DNA from: Bhargavaea changchunensis
GTDB taxonomy: Bacteria; Bacillota; Bacilli; Bacillales_A; Planococcaceae
DNA length: 64,000 bases
Assembly (NCBI RefSeq): GCF_042665595.1
Contig: NZ_JBHTCT010000012.1
Location: forward strand, 124,001-188,000
Reading direction: 5' to 3'
In this document: one piece after another, positions 16,203 through 24,918 of the stretch
Layout: each line of letters begins with the position of its first letter
How positions within the stretch are numbered: position 1 is the first letter of the stretch
Made by a program: the position numbers and the translations under genes
Notes under the pieces: generated by a model
Seen by the model: the letters and a program-made list of their open reading frames with translations, nothing else
What the model was told of the DNA's origin: nothing
Database searches by the model: none

Positions 16203-16793
16203 ATGGATAAAAAGGCAGTCCGAAAGAACATACTCGCTACGTTGGGTTCAATAGAGCCGGCAGACCATGCAGCCCGGAGCCGGGAAGCCATCCGGCTTTT
16301 GAGGGAAGATTCCAGATATAAGGAAGCCGGCACGATCGGCGTGACCATCTCAAGGTTTCCCGAGCTTGATACCAGGCCGCTGGTAGAGGCGGCCTGGAAA
16401 GACGGCAAGCGGGTGGCCGCACCAAAATGTACGCCGTCGGACCGATCTATGCAGTTTCGTTATATTCAATCCTATAATGAGCTGGAAACCGTCTACATGG
16501 ATCTGCTGGAACCAGCAGAAGACAAAACGTTGCCCGCCGGCAAAGAAGAAATCGATCTTCTGATCGTTCCGGGAGTCGCCTATTCGGAGTCCGGCTACCG
16601 TGTCGGTTTTGGCGGCGGCTATTATGACAGATATCTGTTGAGCTTTGCCGGCGACAGGGTCTCCCTCGCGTTCGAGGAGCAGTTTTGTTCGGAAGTGCCG
16701 GTGGAATCGCATGATATCCCTGTCGAAAGTATCTTCACGGACCGGCGCATGATTGACTGCCGGGGAGGGACGGCGAATGGAAACCGTCTATGA
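16203..16793 (+). CDS. yqgN: 5-formyltetrahydrofolate cyclo-ligase
   Basis: 196 residues. Converts 5-formyl-THF to 5,10-methenyl-THF with ATP, a folate salvage step. N-terminal basic residues with K-x-x-R pattern, LIVPGVAYSESGYRVGFGGGYYDRYL near residue 120 (given here as two parts: LIVPGVAYS then GFGGGYYDRYL) is the nucleotide- and folate-binding signature. The ATG at 16203 follows GAAGGGGGTTTTTATC; a longer frame from 16107 would run back through rpmG. Overlaps yqgQ by 17 bases. Confidence 0.92.
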   Translation: MDKKAVRKNILATLGSIEPADHAARSREAIRLLREDSRYKEAGTIGVTISRFPELDTRPLVEAAWKDGKRVAAPKCTPSDRSMQFRYIQSYNELETVYMDLLEPAEDKTLPAGKEEIDLLIVPGVAYSESGYRVGFGGGYYDRYLLSFAGDRVSLAFEEQFCSEVPVESHDIPVESIFTDRRMIDCRGGTANGNRL

Positions 16794-16956
16794 TGTGATG
16801 CAGCTGCTAAAGCGTTTCGGGACATTCGTTTATACCGGAGACAGAAATGCAGACCTCATCCTCATGGAGATGGAAGTCCGCCAACTGTATGACAATGGCC
16901 TGATCACGCAGCAGCAATTCATACAGTCCCGGCTGATTCTGCGAAAAGGAAAATAA
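16777..16956 (+). CDS. yqgQ: YqgQ family protein (DUF910)
   Basis: 59 residues, METVYDVMQLLKRFGTFVYTG at the start; a small all-helical protein conserved in Bacillales. In Bacillus it sits before glcK, but glucokinase is absent here. The ATG at 16777 has GGGGAGGGA upstream and lies inside the end of yqgN. No catalytic motif; binding of single-stranded nucleic acid has been suggested from structures of relatives, unproven. Confidence 0.82.
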   Translation: METVYDVMQLLKRFGTFVYTGDRNADLILMEMEVRQLYDNGLITQQQFIQSRLILRKGK

Positions 16957-17141
16957 TCCCGGTCCGATAACCGGGTCTATGGAAGTATTAAGAATTTATG
17001 AACTTCGGTTTACAATGAAACCATATGACGTTTACATTCGTCATAAATAGGGTACCCGGATTTGGGCAGTCATGATTTTGTCCTCATTCCATTATTTTTC
17101 CTGCCAAACCGGGAATCCGACCAGAAAGGGGTTAGCCAGAC

Positions 17142-19049
17142 GTGGCAAATACGAAAAGGCCAAAACTCCTGTTGCTGCTTGCGATTGCAGTAGCGGCATC
17201 GTGGCTTAAAACATACATCACTTACAAAACCAGCTTTAACATGGCAATCGACAACGTGATGCAGGAATTTATCCTGTTCATCAATCCGCTCTGCTTCCTG
17301 CTCTTCATTTACGGTTTCTCCATGTACATGAGGACATGGAAAGGGACCGTTAGATATCTTCTGATTTCAAGCACGATCATGACGATCGTTTTGTATGCGA
17401 ACGTTGTATTCTACAGATTCTACAGTGATTTCATCACACTTCCGGTACTGTTCCAGACAAATAACTTCGGAGACCTCGGATCTTCCGTGCTGTCAAGCCT
17501 GAGAATCCATGACCCGCTTTATTTCGCGGATATCCTGATCATCTGGTACGCCGCGAAAAAGCTGGGCGAACCTGCAGTCAAGTCGGCGGTCCGTCCGATG
17601 TTCCGCAGACTTTACTTTGTGGGCACCGCGGCACTGCTTGTACTGAACCTCGGTCTTGCCGAGACAGAACGCCCGCAGCTTCTCACTCGCAGCTTTGACC
17701 GGGAACTGCTCGTGAAGAACCTGGGGATGTACAATTATCACCTCTATGACATTTACATTCAGACCAAGTCCCATGCACAGCGGGCGCTGGCTGATGGCAC
17801 CGAACTGACCGAGATTGAAAACTATACATCCGCCAACCACGCTGCACCGGATCCCGAAATGTTCGGTGTGGCAGAAGGCAGAAATGTCATCGTCATCTCG
17901 ATGGAGTCTCTGCAGTCGTTCGTGATCAACAACGATATGAACGGACATGAGGTCACGCCATTCCTGAACAGCCTGACCCAAGACAAGGATACCTTCTATT
18001 TCCCGAACTTCTACCATCAGACCGGTCTGGGAAAGACATCTGATTCCGAGTTCATCGTGGAGAACTCATTATATCCGCTGAGCGGCGGAGCGGTGTTCTT
18101 TACAAACGGCGGAAACACATTCAACTCGATGGCTGAAAAACTCGGGGACAACGGCTACTATACAAACGTCATGCACCCGAACGGCAAAAGCTTCTGGAAC
18201 CGCGACATGATGTATCAGGCGCTTGAGGTGGATCATTTCTACGACATCGAGAGCTATACGATCGGTGAAGGAGATTCGGTCAACTGGGGAATGAAAGACG
18301 TTCCATTCTTCGAACAGTCTGCAGACCTGATGACGGAAATGCCGCAGCCGTTCTATTCCCGGATGATCACACTCACGAACCACTATCCATTCACACTTGA
18401 TGAAGAGGACAAGATCATTCCGGAATATGACTCGAACTCGAAAACGCTGAACCGCTATTTCCAGACGGTCCGCTACATGGACGAAGCCCTTAAGAGCTTC
18501 TTTGACGACCTGAAGGAAAAAGGGCTCTATGACAACTCCATCATCGTCATGTACGGGGACCACTATGGCATCTCAGAAAACCATAACAAGGCAATGAGCA
18601 CGTATCTCGGTGAAGAGGTAACACCGCTTGTTTCTGCAGAACTTCAGAAAGTGCCGATGTTCATCCATATCCCCGGATATGGGGAAGGGGAGACCCTTGA
18701 AACCCTTGCGGGACAGATCGATCTCCGGCCGACCCTACTGCATCTGATGGGAATCGATACGAAGGAAGACCTGCAATTCGGCACAGACATATTCTCGCCG
18801 GAGCACGATGAATTCGTCATCTTCCGTGATGGCCGCTTTATCACTCCGGACAACATCTATGCCGGAGAAGTGTGTTATGACCTTTCCACCAGGGAAGAGG
18901 CAGAGGATCCGGCTGCCTGCGAAGAGGAAATGCAGAAAGTACAGCAGGAGCTGAAGTATTCGGATATGATCATCAACGGCGACTTGCTGAGATTTTATAG
19001 AAACCAGCCGGTTTCCGGGCAGGAAGTAGAACTGCGCGAAGCCGAATGA
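17142..19049 (+). CDS. yqgS: Lipoteichoic acid synthase-type glycerophosphotransferase (YqgS-like)
   Basis: 635 residues. N-terminal region with five membrane segments (residues about 8-175), then an outside sulfatase-fold domain from about 240. Catalytic Thr is in TGLGKTSDSEF near residue 294. Metal-binding sites: SMESLQ near 251 and GDHYG near 473. It polymerises glycerol phosphate from phosphatidylglycerol. The position matches Bacillus YqgS, one of four LtaS paralogues; whether it is the main LTA synthase here cannot be told from this window. GTG start with AAAGGGG upstream. Confidence 0.93.
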   Translation: MANTKRPKLLLLLAIAVAASWLKTYITYKTSFNMAIDNVMQEFILFINPLCFLLFIYGFSMYMRTWKGTVRYLLISSTIMTIVLYANVVFYRFYSDFITLPVLFQTNNFGDLGSSVLSSLRIHDPLYFADILIIWYAAKKLGEPAVKSAVRPMFRRLYFVGTAALLVLNLGLAETERPQLLTRSFDRELLVKNLGMYNYHLYDIYIQTKSHAQRALADGTELTEIENYTSANHAAPDPEMFGVAEGRNVIVISMESLQSFVINNDMNGHEVTPFLNSLTQDKDTFYFPNFYHQTGLGKTSDSEFIVENSLYPLSGGAVFFTNGGNTFNSMAEKLGDNGYYTNVMHPNGKSFWNRDMMYQALEVDHFYDIESYTIGEGDSVNWGMKDVPFFEQSADLMTEMPQPFYSRMITLTNHYPFTLDEEDKIIPEYDSNSKTLNRYFQTVRYMDEALKSFFDDLKEKGLYDNSIIVMYGDHYGISENHNKAMSTYLGEEVTPLVSAELQKVPMFIHIPGYGEGETLETLAGQIDLRPTLLHLMGIDTKEDLQFGTDIFSPEHDEFVIFRDGRFITPDNIYAGEVCYDLSTREEAEDPAACEEEMQKVQQELKYSDMIINGDLLRFYRNQPVSGQEVELREAE

Positions 19050-19053
19050 CCGG

Positions 19054-19090
19054 AAGCCTGTGCGGAACCAAAGCCGCACAGGCTTTTTTA
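19054..19090 (+). terminator. Terminator after yqgS
   Basis: Perfect 12-bp stem AAGCCTGTGCGG (19054-19065) with CCGCACAGGCTT (19074-19085), then T run. Confidence 0.92.
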
Positions 19091-19117
19091 CATAATGATA
19101 GGAACGGGGGGCTTGGG

Positions 19118-20197
19118 GTGAAGAAAACCTGGATGCTTGCAGCTGTGCTCGCAATGGTGTTGGCAGCAGCCGGCTGTGCTCCCGGAGAAGAGACGCAACC
19201 GGAACAGGATGAAGCTCCTGCTGGTTCAGATCAGCCTGAAGAAGTTCCCGGGATCAGCCCTGATATCGGAGAGGAACCGCAAGTCATGGGCTTTGACGCG
19301 GAAGGCAGGATTCTGGCCGTCTCTTCCGGAGAAGCCGGGGGTTCCGTCTTGTATGCCGTCATGCCGGAAACAGGCACTGCAGAAGAGATTGTGCGGACTG
19401 AACTCATGATCACAGAGGCGGAAAGCCATAAGTCCGGCCGGCTGTTGCTGAGGCTTGATTCCGGAGAGGGGGAAGCACGTCTCAGGCTGGTCGGTGAAGA
19501 CATGGCCGAAAAAGACTTGATCGTAGAATCCCATGATATTGCGTGGTCCTGGAATCCCGACGACTGGACCCAACTGTACATAACTGCATTTGATGAAAAC
19601 TGGGACTTTGAGGTATATCTGGCCGATGCATCATCCGGATCGCTTGAGGCCGTAGAAGATGCCGGACCTTTCCCGGTGTGGACGGAGGCCGGCGGGGTCA
19701 TTGAAATTCTCGATGACGGCAACCTCGAAGACGGAGGTACTCTCGTGGACGGAGGCGGATCTGTAATCTCGGAGAACGTGCTGGAGTTTTCAACGGACGG
19801 CACGATGTTCGTCATAGCCAAAGCCGTGACAGGTGGCGGCATCGATTATTTGATCGGAAACGGCAGTGGAGAGTGGCTGCAGGTGTTCAACCTTCCCGCC
19901 GGAGATCAGTGGCTCGGTCTTCTCCCTGCCAAAATTGAACCTGCCGGACCCGGAAGGTTTGCCACCCTGTTGCCCGCAGAGACGGATGCAATGGAGGGGG
20001 TCACAGCGTGGCAGCCGGCAGTGATATCGACACGGGGCATCCGAAAGGCATCGGCGGTGGTCGAATCACCGGTATTGACCTGTTCTCCCGAGGCCTCCGC
20101 CTGCCTGACCGGTGCGATGGGTGAGAGGATTTTCGACACGGCTGACGGGACGGTAGTCAACTGGATGGAACAACTAAAAGGCGATTCCGGAGAATAA
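19118..20197 (+). CDS. yqgU: Lipoprotein of unknown function (YqgU-like)
   Basis: 359 residues. Signal peptide VKKTWMLAAVLAMVLAAAGC with a lipobox ending in AAGC (Cys at residue 20), followed by an acidic, Pro/Glu-rich linker (residues 22-60). The rest is a repetitive beta-rich domain with blades such as GFDAEGRILAVSSGEAG and NPDDWTQLYITAFDE, suggesting a beta-propeller facing the wall. The position matches Bacillus YqgU, an orphan lipoprotein. The GTG at 19118 follows GGGGGGCTTGG; the frame open from 19046 lies in the yqgS terminator. Confidence 0.78.
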   Translation: MKKTWMLAAVLAMVLAAAGCAPGEETQPEQDEAPAGSDQPEEVPGISPDIGEEPQVMGFDAEGRILAVSSGEAGGSVLYAVMPETGTAEEIVRTELMITEAESHKSGRLLLRLDSGEGEARLRLVGEDMAEKDLIVESHDIAWSWNPDDWTQLYITAFDENWDFEVYLADASSGSLEAVEDAGPFPVWTEAGGVIEILDDGNLEDGGTLVDGGGSVISENVLEFSTDGTMFVIAKAVTGGGIDYLIGNGSGEWLQVFNLPAGDQWLGLLPAKIEPAGPGRFATLLPAETDAMEGVTAWQPAVISTRGIRKASAVVESPVLTCSPEASACLTGAMGERIFDTADGTVVNWMEQLKGDSGE

Positions 20198-20213
20198 ACC
20201 GGAATCGCCTTTT
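20176..20213 (+). terminator. Terminator of yqgU overlapping its last codons
   Basis: Perfect 15-bp stem 20176-20190 with 20199-20213. The left arm encodes the last residues of the lipoprotein, and its stop codon lies in the loop. Confidence 0.85.
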
Positions 20214-20222
20214 CAAAAAGAG

Positions 20223-20251
20223 AAAGGGCCGGCATGATCTGCCGGCCCTTT
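20223..20251 (-). terminator. Terminator after yqgW (minus strand)
   Basis: AAAGGGCCGGCA (20223-20234) pairs with TGCCGGCCCTTT (20240-20251). It is close to the yqgW stop, and a T-rich stretch follows on the minus strand. Confidence 0.75.
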
Positions 20252-20258
20252 TGGGGTA

Positions 20259-20438
20259 TCAGTGTAGTTTTGGCGGGTAACCCTGGAAAGTGATCGTCAG
20301 GACGACAAAGGCCCCAAATACGACGAATGCAACCAGGTTGAAAAGGATGCTCAGGATATTCCGTTCCTTGAATGCCTGGACTGTTCCGATAGCCGCAAAG
20401 ATCGCGATAAGTCCGAAAATAACCATCAATAAGTTCAT
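20259..20438 (-). CDS. yqgW: DUF2759 small membrane protein (YqgW-like)
   Basis: 59 residues, two membrane segments (MNLLMVIFGLIAIFAAIGTV and a second from about residue 29). AGAAGGAGTG lies eight bases before the ATG at 20438. It matches Bacillus YqgW by size, topology and position beside yqgX. Function unknown. Confidence 0.78.
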   Translation of the reverse strand: MNLLMVIFGLIAIFAAIGTVQAFKERNILSILFNLVAFVVFGAFVVLTITFQGYPPKLH

Positions 20439-20574
20439 CGGTGACACTCCTTCTGACAATGAGTCCGATAATGATTCAAATCCTGTATAAACTCCTCTTC
20501 TATTGTAATGAAAGTACCCACATTTGTCGAGCGTTATTCGTGTCGAATCTTTGAACACTGGTTGATATGCCGCA

Positions 20575-20583
20575 TGCTATAAT
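20575..20583 (+). promoter_or_regulatory. Extended -10 promoter of yqgX
   Basis: TGC followed by TATAAT (20578-20583), 22 bases before the start codon. No well-spaced -35 is visible. Confidence 0.55.
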
Positions 20584-20604
20584 GGGCACGGGGTGATTCG
20601 ACAA

Positions 20605-21243
20605 ATGATCAAATTTCACAGTTATCCGCTTGGCCCGCTGCAGACGAACTGCTATATCGCCGAGGCGGACACCGGTGAGTGCCTGATTTTCGATCCCGGA
20701 GAGGAAGCCGGGAAACTGATCGGTGAAATCGAAAAACTGCAATTGCGTCCTTCTGCTATTTTGCTGACCCATGCCCACTTCGACCATATCGGTGCGGTGG
20801 AAGCCATCCGGACCCGCTTTGGCATACCGGTCCATCTTCATTCAGAAGAGCAGGACTGGCTGGGCGATCCTATGCTGAACGGCTCCGGCCGGTATGCGGA
20901 CCTGCCGGATATCCGGACTGCCGCGCCGGACCGGCTGATCAGTGAAGATGGCGAAAAAACGGAAGGTCCCTTCCGTTTCAGAACGTTGCATGTTCCCGGC
21001 CACTCTCCAGGCAGCGTCGCGTTCTACTTTGAAGGAGAAGGGATTCTGGTCGGAGGCGATGCATTGTTCCGCATGAGCATCGGCAGGACCGATCTGCCTG
21101 GCGGTGACCATGAAACGCTTCTGGACTCAATCCGTCAAAAACTGCTTCCGCTGCCTGAAGAAACCACTGTCCTGCCCGGGCACATGGGTCCGACAACGAT
21201 CGGTGATGAGAAGCGGAGGAACCCTTTTCTGACCGGGATGTAA
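20605..21243 (+). CDS. yqgX: Metallo-beta-lactamase fold hydrolase (YqgX-like, glyoxalase II family)
   Basis: 212 residues. Metal-binding HxHxDH appears as LTHAHFDHIGAVEA near residue 55. Further ligands are His in VPGHSPGS near 132, Asp in VGGDALF near 152, and His in VLPGHMGPTT near 194. The family hydrolyses thioesters; the Bacillus homologue has been tied to methylglyoxal or bacillithiol-type detoxification. The ATG at 20605 is chosen over GTG 20593 because GGGGTG precedes it at normal distance. Confidence 0.9.
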   Translation: MIKFHSYPLGPLQTNCYIAEADTGECLIFDPGEEAGKLIGEIEKLQLRPSAILLTHAHFDHIGAVEAIRTRFGIPVHLHSEEQDWLGDPMLNGSGRYADLPDIRTAAPDRLISEDGEKTEGPFRFRTLHVPGHSPGSVAFYFEGEGILVGGDALFRMSIGRTDLPGGDHETLLDSIRQKLLPLPEETTVLPGHMGPTTIGDEKRRNPFLTGM

Positions 21244-21268
21244 CGACTCTGAGAAAAGAAGAGCAAAT

Positions 21269-21295
21269 AAAAAACAGCCGTTGAGGCTGTTTTTT
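21269..21295. terminator. Bidirectional terminator between yqgX and yqgY
   Basis: AAAAAACAGCC (21269-21279) pairs with GGCTGTTTTTT (21285-21295) across a five-base loop. Confidence 0.9.
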
Positions 21296-21311
21296 ATGTA
21301 CCGCTTTTCAA

Positions 21312-21554
21312 TTAATGTCCTGCTCCTGGTACGTGAATGAAGTTGGTATAGTAGCTGAATCCGACCATGAAGACCATCAAGTATGCGCCGAAAAGATATA
21401 AGTACATGCGTTCAGTCAACTTCAGGTAACCGAAAAGAATGAAGAATCCGGTGCTGGCCAACATGAGCAATGATGGGGTCATCATGTCTCCGACATAGAA
21501 CATGACCGCGAAAATTCCTGTCCAGAAGCCGCAAAGCTTGAACATATTATCCAC
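21312..21554 (-). CDS. yqgY: DUF2626 small membrane protein (YqgY-like)
   Basis: 80 residues with three hydrophobic segments; the stretch FKLCGFWTGIFAVMFYVGDM at the start and YLKLTERMYLYLFGAYL later match the Bacillus YqgY pattern. The GTG at 21554 follows AAAGGAGGG with a seven-base gap. Its promoter is at 21599-21627 on the same strand. Function unknown. Confidence 0.82.
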   Translation of the reverse strand: MDNMFKLCGFWTGIFAVMFYVGDMMTPSLLMLASTGFFILFGYLKLTERMYLYLFGAYLMVFMVGFSYYTNFIHVPGAGH

Positions 21555-21598
21555 GCGTGTTCCCTCCTTTACAACGGTGCCATAATCATCTCCCATTC

Positions 21599-21627
21599 AT
21601 TATATAGTGTTTGCCAGCAGGGTGCAA
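21599..21627 (-). promoter_or_regulatory. Promoter of yqgY
   Basis: On the minus strand TTGCAC (21627-21622), exactly 17 bases, then TATAAT (21604-21599). Confidence 0.7.
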
Positions 21628-21832
21628 ACTGATTCCGTAATAGAGATTGTGACAAAAAGTTGTCCGAGTTAGTCCGGCAAAATCGGAATTTGGCGCGTTT
21701 TCGTGTGTAAATTTCAAAAACAGCATCAGAAATAGGCTCATTTTGCAAAGTCAGCGAGTTGACTACCAACGGGTATTTCTCCACCTTATACTCGAGGTGA
21801 CAGGGAAGTGCGGTCCTTCCTTGTCAATCTAC

Positions 21833-22909
21833 TTGGCAGGGAGGCGGCGGACGATAGAGAACTTCATCGAACAGAAAGCCGTGGAACTCCTTGGCCGGGC
21901 GCTCGGGGAGGGGGCGACGGACCTTCACCTGAATCCGTCCGGCCGGACATACGAAATCCAGCACAGGAAAGGGAGGGGGATTATTACGGCAGCAGAAATT
22001 CCGGTGGATCTGGGGGAGCGGATCATCTCCTTTTACAAGTATCTGTCTTCGCTCGATATAGGCGAGAGGAGAAAACCCCAGAGCGGCGCTTTCTCGCTGA
22101 ATTTCGGAAAAGCCCGATATTCATTCAGGATTTCGACACTGCCGTCTGTGAATCTGAGGGAAAGCGCTGCGATCCGTTTCCAGCCGCACGAGGAGGCTTT
22201 GCCGGTCGGGAAGCTGACCGATGACCGGGAGGCGGCCTCGCTGCTGCTTGAAGCGGCCGGCATGCGACAGGGCATGATCTTTTTTACCGGGCCGACAGGG
22301 AGCGGCAAGACCACCACAATGTATTCTGTGACCCGGCATTGTGCAGAGGAACTGGGCAGGCATGTCATCTCCCTAGAGGATCCGGTTGAGCGGAGTCAGC
22401 CGCACCTGCTCCAGATCCAGGTGAACGAGCGGGCAGGGATCACCTATTCTGCAGGGTTGAAAGCGATTCTGCGACATTCGCCGGATGTGATCATGATCGG
22501 AGAAATAAGGGACTCGGATACCGCAAAGGTTGCAGTACAGGCCGCGCTGACCGGTCATCTTGTCGTGGCGACTGTACACTCCCGAGACACATCCGGCAGT
22601 TTGTTCAGGATGACGGAATTCGGCATCCAGCTGGAAGAGCTCAGACAGACGGTGGCCATGATCTGCGCACAAAGGCTCTGGGAAGGAGATGGCCACAGAA
22701 AAGCTCATTTTGAGATCCTGCACGGAGAACTGCTTGCGGAAGCTTTCCGGGCGATCAGGGAAGGGGAACCGTTTGTCATGCCGGAGAACCTGACACTTGA
22801 ACGGAAGGAGGAGATGCGACTTGGCGCAGCCTTTTATACGGCGGCGAGCCAAGCACAGGCTCCATCAGCCGGAACGATTCCTTTCGCGGGCCGCAGGACT
22901 GATGGATGA
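21833..22909 (+). CDS. comGA: Competence pseudopilus ATPase ComGA
   Basis: About 352-358 residues. Cytosolic GspE/PilT-type ATPase that drives assembly of the ComGC pseudopilus for DNA uptake. Walker A is FTGPTGSGKTTTMY near residue 165; Walker B region SLEDPVERSQ, then VNERAGITYSAGLKAILRH-type signature near 220, and GEIRDSDTA near 240. The N-terminal domain begins IENFIEQKAVELLGRAL. A good GGGAGG site is followed at six bases by ACG (21851) and then ATA, exactly where relatives have their Met; no ATG, GTG or TTG fits that site. TTG 21833 is the nearest ordinary in-frame start but has no binding site. No paired ComK box was found. Confidence 0.88.
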   Translation: MAGRRRTIENFIEQKAVELLGRALGEGATDLHLNPSGRTYEIQHRKGRGIITAAEIPVDLGERIISFYKYLSSLDIGERRKPQSGAFSLNFGKARYSFRISTLPSVNLRESAAIRFQPHEEALPVGKLTDDREAASLLLEAAGMRQGMIFFTGPTGSGKTTTMYSVTRHCAEELGRHVISLEDPVERSQPHLLQIQVNERAGITYSAGLKAILRHSPDVIMIGEIRDSDTAKVAVQAALTGHLVVATVHSRDTSGSLFRMTEFGIQLEELRQTVAMICAQRLWEGDGHRKAHFEILHGELLAEAFRAIREGEPFVMPENLTLERKEEMRLGAAFYTAASQAQAPSAGTIPFAGRRTDG

Positions 22910-23864
22910 GGGATATACCTTCCACGATTCCGTCCGCATGCTCCTGCCCCATCATCTCGACAATCCGGCAGTGGCCGAGCAGGTGCTGGATCAGAATCTC
23001 CGTTCTGGTGAAGGTCCGGACATCATTCTGAATAACATCGGATTCTCGTCCTCACTCCTGTTGCCGGTCGGAATTGCCGTCAGCCACGGCAATCTGCCTG
23101 CTGCCCTCCGGTCGGTGTCGGATCGCCTGAGGCGCAGGGGGAGAACGTTGGAGAAACTTAAGAAGGCAACTTTGTATCCGGCTGTGCTCTTCTGTTTCGT
23201 CTCACTTCTTTTCATCCTGTTCAGGACATTGTTCATGCCGAACATGGAAAAGATGCTGGCCGGAAGGGGGGGGGAAGGTGAGGCGGTGGCCCTGTCGGCA
23301 TTCCTGCTAAGAATACCCGATTTCCTGGCAGGAACCGTTTGCATACTGACGGCAGCGGCAGGTTTTGCTTATCTGATGTGGTCGAGAAAATCCGCTGAGG
23401 TGAAGCTGCGGGCCATTCTTGCAGTCCCTCTCCTGTCGAGATGGGTCCGGATGGGACATACCTCGGTATTTGCCCGTGAAATGGGGACGCTTCTCGGGGG
23501 AGGAATCCCGCTCCAGCAGGCTATCGGGATTCTTGCAGGACAGGATAAGCGCTCCATGCTCGCTTTTATGACAAGGACAGCGGGCAACCGGATCCTCATG
23601 GGGGATCCTCTCCATGAAGCTGTCCGTCAAGCCGGCGGATTCATGCCGGATTTTCCGTCTTTCATCCGGCACGGGGAAGAGGGCGGCCATCTTCCCAGGG
23701 AAATGCTTGTCTACAGTGAATTGATGGATGAGAAAATCGGTGAAGAATCGGAAAAGCTGATAGCCGTCATTCAGCCATTATTGTTCGGAATTCTTGCGGT
23801 ATGCATCATGGGTGCCTATCTTGCCCTGATGCTGCCGGTCTACAGTATGGTCGACCTACAATAA
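22821..23864 (+). CDS. comGB: Competence pseudopilus membrane protein ComGB
   Basis: 347 residues, GspF/PilC family polytopic platform protein. Two T2SSF repeats: residues about 10-130 and 215-340, each followed by membrane segments (near 125-150, 170-190 and 320-345). The TTG at 22821 is selected because AAGGAGGAG lies seven bases upstream. It overlaps comGA by 89 bases. It would anchor ComGA and the pilins at the membrane. Confidence 0.9.
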   Translation: MAQPFIRRRAKHRLHQPERFLSRAAGLMDEGYTFHDSVRMLLPHHLDNPAVAEQVLDQNLRSGEGPDIILNNIGFSSSLLLPVGIAVSHGNLPAALRSVSDRLRRRGRTLEKLKKATLYPAVLFCFVSLLFILFRTLFMPNMEKMLAGRGGEGEAVALSAFLLRIPDFLAGTVCILTAAAGFAYLMWSRKSAEVKLRAILAVPLLSRWVRMGHTSVFAREMGTLLGGGIPLQQAIGILAGQDKRSMLAFMTRTAGNRILMGDPLHEAVRQAGGFMPDFPSFIRHGEEGGHLPREMLVYSELMDEKIGEESEKLIAVIQPLLFGILAVCIMGAYLALMLPVYSMVDLQ

Positions 23865-23875
23865 AGGGGGTACTT

Positions 23876-24193
23876 ATGCTTAGGCGAATCAGAAACCAAG
23901 CGGGCTTCACACTGATTGAAATGATGATTGTCCTTCTCGTGATTTCGGTCCTGATCCTTCTGGCCATCCCGAATGTCACCAAGCGGGCCGCTGAAATAGA
24001 TGAAACCGGCTGCGAAGCTCTTGAGCAAATGGTCGAAGGCCAGGTCCAGGCATACAAACTGAAAAACAAAGAAAATCCGGCTACGGCTGCAGCGCTGATA
24101 CCGGACTACCTTGAAAGTGAGAATGACCTTAAATGCTCGGACGGGAGGTCAATTGTTGTAAACAATGGCGCTGTCAGTATTACGAACCCTTAA
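23876..24193 (+). CDS. comGC: Major pseudopilin ComGC
   Basis: 105 residues. Type IV prepilin start NQAGFTLIEMMIVLLVISV: cleavage after Gly by ComC, Glu at mature position 5, then the hydrophobic helix. Two Cys residues (near 43 and 84) could form the disulfide known from ComGC. AAAGGGGG precedes the ATG by six bases. Confidence 0.94.
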   Translation: MLRRIRNQAGFTLIEMMIVLLVISVLILLAIPNVTKRAAEIDETGCEALEQMVEGQVQAYKLKNKENPATAAALIPDYLESENDLKCSDGRSIVVNNGAVSITNP

Positions 24194-24620
24194 CTGGTCA
24201 CGCGGGTTCACATTCACCGAGATGCTCCTTGTTCTTGCAGTCGCAATGGCCGTTACTGGCGTCGGATACGCGGCATCCTCTTCAAAAGCCCTTCATGACA
24301 AGGAGCCGATCCCTTTTGAGGTGCAGTTAAAACATGATATCCAGGCAATCCAGCTGCATGCCGTCGCACATGGAGAATACACGAAAATCGTTTTCCCTCC
24401 TGATGGCACCTATGTGGCTTCAAAGGCCGGATCTTCCGTCCTGTTCACCCGCCGGTTGCCCGAAGGCGTTTCTTTGTCGGATTACAGCACTCTGAAACAG
24501 GTGGAATTCACCGGCATAGGATCGGCAAGAGCCTTTGGTACCCTGAACTTCCAAACACCTGAAGGCAGCACTAAAGTGATTGTCAATATCGGGAAGGGGA
24601 GAGTCACGATTGACCGGTGA
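24165..24620 (+). CDS. comGD: Minor pseudopilin ComGD
   Basis: 151 residues. Prepilin leader ends RG, followed by FTFTEMLLVLAVAMAVTGVG. The rest is beta-rich with a GspH-like pattern. It overlaps comGC by 29 bases; the ATG at 24165 has a weak ribosome binding site, in line with coupled translation. Confidence 0.88.
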   Translation: MALSVLRTLNWSRGFTFTEMLLVLAVAMAVTGVGYAASSSKALHDKEPIPFEVQLKHDIQAIQLHAVAHGEYTKIVFPPDGTYVASKAGSSVLFTRRLPEGVSLSDYSTLKQVEFTGIGSARAFGTLNFQTPEGSTKVIVNIGKGRVTIDR

Positions 24621-24918
24621 GCGGGGTTTTTCATTTCCGGAGTCCCTCCTGGCATTGCTGATCGTCTATGTGATATTCACCTCTCTGCTGCCTTTAACCA
24701 ACCGGATGACGATCATCCTGGAAGAACAGAAACTCGCAGCACAGGCCGCTTCTGTGGCATCCGATGCTTTGGATGAGCATTTCCTGACCGGGGAAGTGGA
24801 GGGATCGAGGGGGATCGGGAATGTGATATTTGACTGGCGTATGCAGGGAGGGGGGATCTGTGTTTCATACAAGGCAACCTCGGGCTGGCAGTCACGATGC
24901 TACGAGCCGGGCAAGTGA
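24610..24918 (+). CDS. comGE: Minor pseudopilin ComGE
   Basis: 102 residues. Short leader ending RG, then FSFPESLLALLIVYVIF with Glu at position 5 of the mature chain. The TTG at 24610 follows GGGGAGAG and overlaps comGD by 11 bases. A frame open from 24580 is not needed. Confidence 0.82.
   Translation: MTGERGFSFPESLLALLIVYVIFTSLLPLTNRMTIILEEQKLAAQAASVASDALDEHFLTGEVEGSRGIGNVIFDWRMQGGGICVSYKATSGWQSRCYEPGK

Noticed and set aside
21676..21780. ComK boxes before comGA
   Set aside because: Only one degenerate AAAA-N5-ATTT (21679-21691) is seen; the required second box at 8, 18 or 31 bases is missing.
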